DNA of 5,381 bases from an uncultured Clostridium sp. (GTDB lineage: Bacteria > Bacillota > Clostridia > Lachnospirales > Lachnospiraceae): the NCBI GenBank assembly GCA_902464345.1, contig CABQJA010000158.1, positions 1 through 5,381 on the forward strand, in the 5' to 3' direction. A program made the position numbers and the translations under genes. The notes beneath the pieces were generated by a model. That model did not search any database, was not told the origin of the DNA, and saw only the letters and a list, made by a program, of their open reading frames with translations. Of this stretch, positions 1 through 5,329 are shown piece by piece; the stretch's first letter is position 1, and the number at the start of each line of letters is the position of its first letter.

Positions 1-129
1 GCGTAATTTCTGTGGAAGCAGCGAATATAAAATCAAGCATACCGGCAGAAAAATCACCAGAAACGCAATCGAAAAATATGATGTCATCGTATCATATCTG
101 CCACCCAGAAACAGTGTGGATAACTGCAT
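1..129 (-). CDS. MBOAT-family membrane O-acyltransferase (DltB/AlgI-like), N-terminal fragment
   Basis: Only the first 43 codons lie in the window; the rest runs off the left edge. The translation has a hydrophobic first membrane segment at about residues 18-39 (core FLVIFLPVCLILYSLLP) followed by the basic QKLR. This FLPxxLxLYxLLPxKLR pattern is typical of the amino end of bacterial MBOAT proteins such as AlgI and DltB, which pass an acyl group from a cytoplasmic carrier across the membrane to a surface polymer. The start at 129 is chosen because a tandem AGGAGGAGG lies 5 nt upstream. Met15 (ATG at 85-87) would give a start closer to the usual family length but has only a poorly placed GGTGG. 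The gene begins directly after the carrier-protein stop, so it is probably translationally coupled to it, and the carrier is the likely acyl donor. The MBOAT catalytic histidine is outside the window. The family call rests on a short stretch plus context. Confidence 0.75.
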   Translation of the reverse strand, partial: MQLSTLFLGGRYDTMTSYFSIAFLVIFLPVCLILYSLLPQKLR

Positions 130-360
130 TTATTCCTCCTCCTGCAACCGTTCGATCATATTCCACATTGCTTTTGCGGAATTAAAATTGGCAGGAATAA
201 TCTCTACTGCCGGAATTGTAATATCAAACTCATCTTCCAGCTCCGCTACAAGCGAAATGATCGATAGTGAGTCCAGAATATGTCCGTCTACCAAATCCTC
301 ACATGTGTTATAGTCTACATCCGGCTGGATATCTTCCAGTATTTCAAGTAATTGTTCCAT
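130..360 (-). CDS. Acyl/aminoacyl carrier protein (DltC-like, phosphopantetheine-binding)
   Basis: This 76-residue acidic protein has the size and layout of a four-helix carrier protein. The DSL motif at residues 30-32 gives Ser31 as the likely 4'-phosphopantetheine attachment site, preceded by an acidic loop with Asp25 and followed by helix II (SIISLVAELEDEF, 33-45). The ILDSLS context and the FxI-type turn after helix II resemble DltC, the D-alanine carrier, and stand-alone NRPS-type carriers rather than fatty-acid AcpP. It is expected to act in the cytoplasm, accept an aminoacyl group from the adenylation enzyme upstream, present it to the decarboxylase or the MBOAT protein, and need a phosphopantetheinyl transferase encoded elsewhere. 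The start at 360 has AGGA 8 nt upstream. It follows the decarboxylase gene after 106 nt, the largest gap in this operon, and is fused end to end with the MBOAT gene. A carrier role is near certain; the cargo is unknown. Confidence 0.9.
   Translation of the reverse strand: MEQLLEILEDIQPDVDYNTCEDLVDGHILDSLSIISLVAELEDEFDITIPAVEIIPANFNSAKAMWNMIERLQEEE
135..143 (-). promoter_or_regulatory. Ribosome binding site of the MBOAT gene, inside the carrier-protein reading frame
   Basis: The minus strand reads AGGAGGAGG here, a tandem Shine-Dalgarno sequence 5 nt (or 8 nt for the first copy) before the ATG at 129. The same bases encode the last Gln and Glu residues of the carrier protein, whose TAA stop abuts the next ATG (TAAATG). 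This decides the MBOAT start and suggests coupled translation of the two proteins. Confidence 0.8.
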
Positions 361-416
361 TTTTCTCTTCCTTTCTAAAATCCTTCTTCATGATTCCTTT
401 TCAGAATCCGTGTTTT

Positions 417-444
417 ATTGTAATGCAGTTTCATTAAAATCCAA
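417..444 (-). promoter_or_regulatory. Candidate internal promoter before the carrier-protein gene
   Basis: In the 106-nt gap between the decarboxylase and carrier genes the minus strand has TTGGAT (444-439), a 16-nt spacer, and TACAAT (422-417). The -10 matches the consensus at 5 of 6 positions, the -35 at only 3 of 6. Transcription would start near 410, giving a leader of about 50 nt. The gap is AT-rich, so chance is a real possibility. If used, it would let the carrier and MBOAT be made in excess over the loading enzymes. Confidence 0.3.
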
Positions 445-466
445 TTTCTTTTTTCTTACTCTTCTC

Positions 467-1630
467 TTACAATTTCACATCCGGCATATTCAGTCCGGCT
501 GTTTCCACCGGTTTCCGGGCACACATATATTCTCCTTCTTCTGTTTTGAGGAAGACTGCCGGAAGCTCCCGGCTCAGAAATAATGCGATTCCTTCGGTAA
601 CACAATAAGCCCCGGCATTTTCAAAACATATCAAATCGCCGATCTCTGTTTCCGGAAGCAGTACCTGTTTCGCCAGAATATCATTCATGGAACAGAGTGA
701 GCCGCACAGATTATAAGCAATCTCCGGTTGTTTGTCCGATTTTTCTCCGCATAGCTTCAGAAATGGCTGTTTCATCGCCATATGCTGTCCGAAATATGCA
801 AGCTGATGCATTCCGCCATCAAGCAGCAGATAATTCTGACCGCCATTGGTCTTCTTATCTACAACATGCGTATAATAACTGCCGCAGCCGGCCGCGATGC
901 TTCTTCCCAGCTCCAATACGATCCGGGGAGTATTCACCATCCCCTGTACAGCCTCCGACAGTCCGGTAAGCAGAAGCTCTTCGTCTATTTCATCTTCTTT
1001 AAAATACGCAACCGGCAATCCCGGACCATATTCCAATTCCTGTGCCTCATATCCATATAATTCTTTCAACTCAGACAGGAGCAAATCAAGCCGGCTTATC
1101 TCTCTTTTTATTTTCTTCACGGAATTTTTCTGAGTTCCCGAGAAAAACTGAATTCCGTGAATCACCAGCTCCGGATATTCCTCTCTACGCTTTATAATTC
1201 CCTTTATTTCCTCAGGATCCATTCCAAACTGGCTGTTATTTGTCATCCGTAATAATAGCGGAATCTTCTTTTTGCGTTTCTTTCTTAACTGAAGAAATAA
1301 TTCAAACTGTTCGGCAGACTCCACTGTAAAAATCCGGTCATCCTCCAGCTCTGTCATCCGTCGCATGACAGCCGGTGTTTTATACACACCGGAAATCACC
1401 ATCCGGTGATCCGGCACTTTCATATTTTCACAAATAACCGCCTCACCGGGAGAGCAGATTTCAAACCGTTCTACCTCACCGATCAAGTCCCGTATCAGGA
1501 ATGTATTCGCTTTCACCGCATAGCAGAGCTGCACTGACTGCGGAAGCCGGCTCCTCAGATATGCTACCCGTTTTTTCAATACTCCGATATCAAATACATA
1601 ATAAGCCGTATCCATCTTCTGAATATCCAT
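467..1630 (-). CDS. Fold-III PLP-dependent amino acid decarboxylase (DAPDC/BtrK-like), substrate unknown
   Basis: This 387-residue protein has the alanine-racemase-type barrel plus C-terminal beta domain of the diaminopimelate/ornithine decarboxylase family. YAVKAN (37-42) supplies the PLP Schiff-base lysine, Lys40. HGIQFFSGTQ (158-167) matches the usual GxHxHxGSQ segment. YGPGLP (201-206) replaces the phosphate-binding GGG loop, ELGRS (240-244) matches EPGR, LDGGM (270-274) is conserved, Cys313 lies in the CxxxD motif (Asp317), and AGAY (339-342) carries the conserved Tyr. Several residues depart from lysA enzymes: CSMND instead of CESGD, Phe163 where the PLP-stacking His is expected, and Gln161 for the first His. 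Ordinary lysine biosynthesis is therefore unlikely. The gene starts 1 nt after the adenylation-enzyme stop, with AAGGGAG 9 nt upstream inside that gene, so the two are co-translated. By analogy with BtrK it may decarboxylate an amino acid bound to the neighbouring carrier; acting on a free amino acid is the alternative. Confidence 0.85.
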   Translation of the reverse strand: MDIQKMDTAYYVFDIGVLKKRVAYLRSRLPQSVQLCYAVKANTFLIRDLIGEVERFEICSPGEAVICENMKVPDHRMVISGVYKTPAVMRRMTELEDDRIFTVESAEQFELFLQLRKKRKKKIPLLLRMTNNSQFGMDPEEIKGIIKRREEYPELVIHGIQFFSGTQKNSVKKIKREISRLDLLLSELKELYGYEAQELEYGPGLPVAYFKEDEIDEELLLTGLSEAVQGMVNTPRIVLELGRSIAAGCGSYYTHVVDKKTNGGQNYLLLDGGMHQLAYFGQHMAMKQPFLKLCGEKSDKQPEIAYNLCGSLCSMNDILAKQVLLPETEIGDLICFENAGAYCVTEGIALFLSRELPAVFLKTEEGEYMCARKPVETAGLNMPDVKL

Positions 1631-1631
1631 A

Positions 1632-3158
1632 CTATCTGTCTCCCTTTCTTCTGCCTGTCATTTCCGTTAGCAGTTTACGGTCAATTTTCCCGTTCTTTGT
1701 CATCGGCATTTCCTCTACCCGCATCAGTACACCGGGCACCATAAATACCGGCAGTTTCTCTTTCATAATTCTATGGAGTTCCCCCTTTTCAACGGTACCT
1801 GTATAAATGCCTTTTAGTCTGGAATGCTTTTCATCAAAAAGACAGCAGCAACGTTCCACGCCATCAATTTTAGCCATTTCCCGTTCAATCTCTTCCAGTT
1901 CTATCCGGTGACCCAGATACTTGATCTGAAAATCCTTTCTTCCGCTGAATAAAAGTTCGCCTTTCTCATTATATTTTCCGAGGTCTCCTGTCCTATATAT
2001 CCGCTCCGGATATGCTGTGTTCCACGGATTTGTCGTAAAATGTTTCTCATTTTGCTCCGGCGCATTATAGTATCCAAGCGCAAGTGCCGTTCCCCGTACA
2101 CAGATTTCTCCGATCGTTCCCGGTTGCTCCACCCGTTTTCCCTGTGCATCCAGAAGGAACACATCTTCATTCGGAAACGCCGTTCCGATCGGGATTCCAT
2201 CCGAATAATCACGCTCCGCTTCCAGAATATGATATGTGCAATTACAAGTCACCTCTGTCGGTCCATACAGATTCACATACATTACATCCGGTAAATGTTT
2301 CTTAAAATCCATCAGTGTCTTATACGGCATCACTTCACCGCTAAACAAAATCTTATTGAATGTTTCCGGCACCTTATAATCCAATCCGTGAAATGTCGTG
2401 ATCAGATAAAGTGCAGACACTGCCCAGATCAGTGTCGTCACCCGGTTCTCTGTCAGGTAATCCAGCAATTCCGTCGGTGCGGAAAACAGCCTCCGCGGTA
2501 CAATGACCAGGGTTGCACCTGCTTTCAGGCATGAATAAATGTCTTTTACCGATACATCGAAATCAAACGGGGCCTGATTGGCAATCCGGTCATCTTCCGT
2601 AATATGAAACAATTCGGTAAAGCAATCTATAAAGTCTATGACACTCCGCTGCCCAACTACAATTCCCTTCGGCACTCCGGTCGAACCGGATGTAAAGTTA
2701 ATATATAGCGGATCCAGATCGATCCTGCTCTGCTCCACCTTCCGCAGTCTATCCTCTGCCGGTTCTGTCTGCTTCAATTCTTCTATATCCAAAACCGTAA
2801 CGCCTTCAAATATCCTACATGCCATATCATGCATCTGTCCGGTAGTAATAATTACACATGGCTGCAAAACCGACAGGATCTGCCGAAGCCGATTATCCGG
2901 AAGCTCCGGATTTAAAAACGAGTAACACCCTCCCGCATATACTGTTCCCAGAAAGGCACACAATGCATCTGCACTTTTTTCCATATAAATACCTACCGGA
3001 GCATGGTCCGATATCGTAACTGCAAGCCCGCTCCCGATACATTTGCAATCATAAAGCAGCTCCCTATATGACAAGCTATCCCTTTCATCAATTACAGCAA
3101 TTTTATCAGGGTATTTATCTGTACTTTCCTCTAGATACTTTAGGATACTGGTCTGCAT
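1632..3158 (-). CDS. Stand-alone amino acid adenylation enzyme (DltA-like aminoacyl-carrier-protein ligase)
   Basis: This 508-residue protein is a complete ANL-superfamily adenylation enzyme, close to DltA in length (about 500). It would use ATP to activate an amino acid and load it on the phosphopantetheine arm of the carrier encoded downstream. Motifs in order: NFTSGSTGVPKG (154-165, A3 phosphate loop); FDVSV (200-204, A4), where Asp201 is the residue that binds the substrate alpha-amino group in NRPS and DltA enzymes; SGEVMP (273-278); YGPTE (298-302, A5); GEICVRG (350-356, A6); YRTGDLG (388-394, A7); FQIKYLGHRIELEEIE (410-425, A8), very DltA-like; and NGKIDRK (489-495, A10) with catalytic Lys491. 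The Cys that restricts DltA to D-alanine (Cys269 in Bacillus cereus DltA, in a FCGEVLP-like segment) aligns with Ser273, so the substrate may not be D-alanine. The start at 3158 has GAGG 8 nt upstream. It is the first gene of the operon, 1 nt before the decarboxylase. Databases may label it D-alanine-poly(phosphoribitol) ligase; the family is secure, the amino acid is not. Confidence 0.9.
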   Translation of the reverse strand: MQTSILKYLEESTDKYPDKIAVIDERDSLSYRELLYDCKCIGSGLAVTISDHAPVGIYMEKSADALCAFLGTVYAGGCYSFLNPELPDNRLRQILSVLQPCVIITTGQMHDMACRIFEGVTVLDIEELKQTEPAEDRLRKVEQSRIDLDPLYINFTSGSTGVPKGIVVGQRSVIDFIDCFTELFHITEDDRIANQAPFDFDVSVKDIYSCLKAGATLVIVPRRLFSAPTELLDYLTENRVTTLIWAVSALYLITTFHGLDYKVPETFNKILFSGEVMPYKTLMDFKKHLPDVMYVNLYGPTEVTCNCTYHILEAERDYSDGIPIGTAFPNEDVFLLDAQGKRVEQPGTIGEICVRGTALALGYYNAPEQNEKHFTTNPWNTAYPERIYRTGDLGKYNEKGELLFSGRKDFQIKYLGHRIELEEIEREMAKIDGVERCCCLFDEKHSRLKGIYTGTVEKGELHRIMKEKLPVFMVPGVLMRVEEMPMTKNGKIDRKLLTEMTGRRKGDR

Positions 3159-3214
3159 ATCTTCCGCCTCTCTTCGCCATTTCTCTATGTTGTTATTATC
3201 ATTCTCTCATCTGC

Positions 3215-3243
3215 ATTTTAACAGTGTTTATCTTTATTTACAA
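3215..3243 (-). promoter_or_regulatory. Predicted sigma-A promoter of the Dlt-like operon, extended -10
   Basis: The minus strand has TTGTAA (3243-3238), an exact 17-nt spacer, and TAAAAT (3220-3215) preceded by TGT, forming an extended -10 (TGTTAAAAT). The -10 matches at 5 of 6 positions and the -35 at 4 of 6. Initiation near 3208 would give a leader of about 50 nt before the adenylation-enzyme ATG at 3158. It is the best promoter I can find in the 214-nt spacer. Confidence 0.6.
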
Positions 3244-3307
3244 GCATTCTTTTATGTCGATTTTATTAAGATTCGTATTTCTAAGATTTTCTCATAGAAT
3301 TTGTATG

Positions 3308-3333
3308 AAAACTTTTCATTGATTAAAAGTTTT
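3308..3333. repeat. Perfect 9-bp inverted repeat with 8-nt loop upstream of the Dlt-like operon
   Basis: AAAACTTTT (3308-3316) and its exact complement AAAAGTTTT (3325-3333) flank the loop CATTGATT. It lies about 65 bp upstream of the predicted -35 and about 40 bp past the stop of the SPFH gene. The stem has a single G-C pair and ends in a short T run on either strand, so it could be a weak bidirectional terminator or a protein-binding dyad. In such AT-rich DNA some chance contribution is possible. Confidence 0.4.
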
Positions 3334-3348
3334 TCAGCAACCCTTCCG

Positions 3349-3364
3349 ATTCTAATTTTAGAAT
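3349..3364. repeat. Perfect 7-bp dyad (16-bp near-palindrome) just after the SPFH gene
   Basis: ATTCTAA (3349-3355) and TTAGAAT (3358-3364) are perfect inverted repeats separated by only two bases. The spacing is too tight for a full hairpin with a normal loop and there is no following U tract, so a dimeric regulator site is a better reading than a terminator. A further 10-bp AT palindrome, AATTATAATT, lies at 3362-3371. Confidence 0.3.
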
Positions 3365-3372
3365 TATAATTT

Positions 3373-4380
3373 CTAGCCCAACTGCTTACCGCAATTGCCG
3401 CAGAACCGATTACCATTCGTCGGAGTTCCGCAATCCGGACAGAACTTCGGAATTGCTCCACCGCCATTCTGCATCGGTTGTGCTCCCTGATTCATGTTTC
3501 CCTGACCGGCAGGATTCTGGTTCATCGCATTCATGTTATTCATCATCTGCTGTCCCATCATCATCCCCATCTGGGCACCCATCATGGTATTCATCATATT
3601 GCTTCCGTTCGCAGTACCATTGTTCCCCGGTCTTGTCATTGCATCTACCATGCTGACCTGCTGGAACCGGTTCATGTCACCAACCATGGAATACTCTGCT
3701 GCCTGATCGGCACGCTTGGTAATATTCTCCGGATAAGAGAACTCATCGATTCGGAAATTCACAACCGATAGTCCGATCTTCACAAACTCCATATCCAGAT
3801 CTTCTTTGACTCCATTCTGGATCTCCGTGATATTCGCCTGCAAGTTGAAGATATCCTGTCCAACCTTTGAAATCCAACGGATCAGAAGCCCTGATAACAT
3901 AGACTGCATCAGCTCCCGAACCTCTGTGATCGTATACTGTTTCTTCACTCCTGCGATTTTCTCAATAAATACCAGATAATCTGAGATCTTCACATCAAAG
4001 GAACCATTCGCACGGATCGGAAGTCCTCCCGGAAGTCCCGGTGCCTGTATCCGGACCGGTGTCGGTGTACCCCACTTAATATTGAACTGCTTCGTATTAA
4101 TAAATAATACTTCTGCACGTATTCCGCTATTGAAGCCGAACTTAAACCCTTTCAGCGTAGACAGGAAAGGAATGATCTGTGTCTCAATATCATAACTTCC
4201 CTCGTCCTTAAAGATACCTTCTACCTTTCCGTTATACATAAAGATAGCATCCTGCCCCTGACGGAGGATCAGTCTGGAACCCTTCTTAATCTCCTTATTG
4301 GACCATTTCCAGAACAGGACATCATCTCGGTACTCTTCCCATTCAACTACATTTGCCAACTGATTTGAAAACAAACCCAT
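3373..4380 (-). CDS. SPFH-domain protein of the YdjI type with Met-rich linker and C-terminal zinc ribbon
   Basis: This 335-residue protein has three parts. Residues 1-245 match the YdjI or 'virion core protein' SPFH family: VVEWEEYRDDVLFWKW (11-26), the IKKGSRLILRQGQDAIF segment (31-47), FLSTLKGFKFGFNSG (72-86), and a helical stretch ending near 235. Residues 251-306 form a low-complexity linker rich in Met, Asn, Gln and Gly, with 12 Met in residues 262-286. Residues 314-330 are a zinc ribbon with CPDC (314-317) and CGNC (327-330). In Bacillus subtilis, YdjI works with PspA and the membrane proteins YdjG and YdjH in the envelope-stress response and helps bring PspA to the membrane. Here the gene follows pspA by 36 nt, so it is very likely co-transcribed. 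No signal peptide or clear membrane helix is seen, so it probably needs a membrane partner encoded elsewhere. The start at 4380 has GGGAGG 8 nt upstream. Confidence 0.88.
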   Translation of the reverse strand: MGLFSNQLANVVEWEEYRDDVLFWKWSNKEIKKGSRLILRQGQDAIFMYNGKVEGIFKDEGSYDIETQIIPFLSTLKGFKFGFNSGIRAEVLFINTKQFNIKWGTPTPVRIQAPGLPGGLPIRANGSFDVKISDYLVFIEKIAGVKKQYTITEVRELMQSMLSGLLIRWISKVGQDIFNLQANITEIQNGVKEDLDMEFVKIGLSVVNFRIDEFSYPENITKRADQAAEYSMVGDMNRFQQVSMVDAMTRPGNNGTANGSNMMNTMMGAQMGMMMGQQMMNNMNAMNQNPAGQGNMNQGAQPMQNGGGAIPKFCPDCGTPTNGNRFCGNCGKQLG

Positions 4381-4416
4381 CTTCTAGCCTCCCTGCTCTA
4401 TCTGACCTTCCGGCAA

Positions 4417-5097
4417 TTACAGACCCATCTTAGCCTTCAATGCTGCCAGTTCATCCTCAACATCTGCTGTCGGAGCAGAGTCATATTTTGCAGTCAGGTC
4501 ATCCATAGACTTCTTTTCTGAAGTGCTGTTAAGCTCTGCCATTGCATTTGCTTTATCCAACATGTTATTCGCCTTTGCTTCCATTCTGTCAAATGCAGAC
4601 ATAGATGCTTCAGCTCCGCCCATAGAACTTCCCATTTCATTAATACGTTCCTGAGCCTTGGCAACTCTTACCTTTGCCTTAATCTCATCTCTTCTGGAAT
4701 TTAAGTCATTGATATCTTTTACCAGCTTATCATGCATCTGACGCATCTTCTGTGAATTAGCAGCTGACAGATCATATGCCTGTTGAAGACTCGCCTGTTT
4801 ATTAGAAAGCTCTGTCTTCTTGGTAAGGAAAGTTCTGGCATCTTCTTCGTTGCCGGCTATCAGAGCCTTTTCTGCATATGACTGCATCTTATTTACTTCA
4901 GCCGTACACTCATCCAGCTCACGTTTAGCGCGCTGCTCATCTGCCATAATAGCGGCTGTCTCAGCCTTTACTTTACCAAGATCACTATTCAAATCCCGTA
5001 AATACTGATCGATCATCTTCTCCGGATCCTCTGCCTTATCCAATAATGCATTAATGTTTGCAGACATGATGTCTCCAAATCTTTTTAAAATTCCCAT
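4417..5097 (-). CDS. pspA: PspA/IM30 (Vipp1) family membrane-stress protein
   Basis: This 226-residue protein has the normal length and architecture of PspA/IM30, an ESCRT-III-like protein that assembles on the inner face of damaged or stressed membranes. The amphipathic N-terminal helix (MGILKRFGDIMSANINALLD, 1-20) is followed by the signature DPEKMIDQYLRD (24-35), long charged coiled-coil helices to about residue 155, the SAFDRMEAK segment (167-175), and a C-terminal ELAALKAKM helix (216-224). The start at 5097 is supported by GGAGGG 7 nt upstream. It is the first gene of a two-gene unit with the SPFH-zinc-ribbon protein, matching the PspA/YdjI partnership known in Bacillus. YdjG and YdjH homologues are not in this window. 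A promoter with a perfect TATAAT lies about 100 bp upstream. Nothing in the protein looks truncated or unusual. Confidence 0.95.
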   Translation of the reverse strand: MGILKRFGDIMSANINALLDKAEDPEKMIDQYLRDLNSDLGKVKAETAAIMADEQRAKRELDECTAEVNKMQSYAEKALIAGNEEDARTFLTKKTELSNKQASLQQAYDLSAANSQKMRQMHDKLVKDINDLNSRRDEIKAKVRVAKAQERINEMGSSMGGAEASMSAFDRMEAKANNMLDKANAMAELNSTSEKKSMDDLTAKYDSAPTADVEDELAALKAKMGL

Positions 5098-5198
5098 TTC
5101 AAAACCCTCCTTAATATTCTAAACCACTTTATGCTTATTTTCCGATAACTACCCATTGTTGTCCAAATAATTATCAGCAAAATAGCGATACAATGTTA

Positions 5199-5227
5199 AT
5201 TATACAACACTTCAAATACCTCTGCAA
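5199..5227 (-). promoter_or_regulatory. Predicted sigma-A promoter of the pspA-SPFH unit
   Basis: The minus strand has a perfect TATAAT (5204-5199), a 17-nt spacer, and TTGCAG (5227-5222), which matches the -35 consensus at 3 of 6 positions. Initiation near 5192 would leave a leader of about 95 nt before the pspA ATG. The weak -35 suggests that an activator or alternative factor may help. Confidence 0.55.
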
Positions 5228-5240
5228 GTATATACAGAAT

Positions 5241-5259
5241 CTTTATACTTTCTTTATAC
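5241..5259. repeat. 8-bp direct repeat upstream of the pspA promoter
   Basis: CTTTATAC occurs at 5241-5248 and again at 5252-5259, an 11-bp period of about one helical turn, and the palindrome GTATATAC follows at 5228-5235. The repeats sit just upstream of the weak -35 (5222-5227), a place where activators often bind. No regulator is recognisable from the sequence. Confidence 0.35.
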
Positions 5260-5300
5260 AAACCCTTTTCGTATTCATTATCTTTACAGGGACCGGCGCT

Positions 5301-5329
5301 TTTTTACCCTTTTCATTCTTTTCCGTCAA
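5301..5329 (-). promoter_or_regulatory. Weaker distal promoter candidate upstream of pspA
   Basis: The minus strand has TTGACG (5329-5324; 5 of 6 match), a 17-nt spacer and TAAAAA (5306-5301; 4 of 6). It would give a leader of about 195 nt. The remaining bases to the right edge hold only a 5-bp hairpin (TCAAG/CTTGA at 5326-5340) and short unsupported reading frames, and I see no gene there. Confidence 0.25.

Noticed and set aside
697..1133. Plus-strand reading frames of 78-92 codons opposite the decarboxylase
   Set aside because: They overlap one another and a well-supported gene on the other strand, and their translations have no recognisable domain or plausible ribosome binding site.
467..1630. 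Calling the decarboxylase lysA (diaminopimelate decarboxylase of lysine synthesis)
   Set aside because: CESGD is changed to CSMND and the PLP-stacking His is Phe, it is somewhat short for LysA, and the neighbours are carrier-dependent enzymes, not lysine genes.
2040..2925. Plus-strand reading frames opposite the adenylation enzyme, plus a minus-strand frame at 1901-2212
   Set aside because: All lie within the clearly conserved A-domain gene and have low-complexity, Ser/His/Arg-rich shadow translations.
1..3158. A standard dltABCD operon
   Set aside because: A decarboxylase is inserted, the gene order differs, the DltA chirality Cys is Ser, and DltD is not visible in the window.
3308..3333. 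Strong rho-independent terminator
   Set aside because: The stem has only one G-C pair, so stability is low; reported as an inverted repeat of uncertain role.
3252..3467. Minus-strand 71-codon frame across the SPFH gene end and the spacer
   Set aside because: It is out of frame with the zinc ribbon coding sequence and has no homology that I recognise; it runs through the AT-rich dyads.
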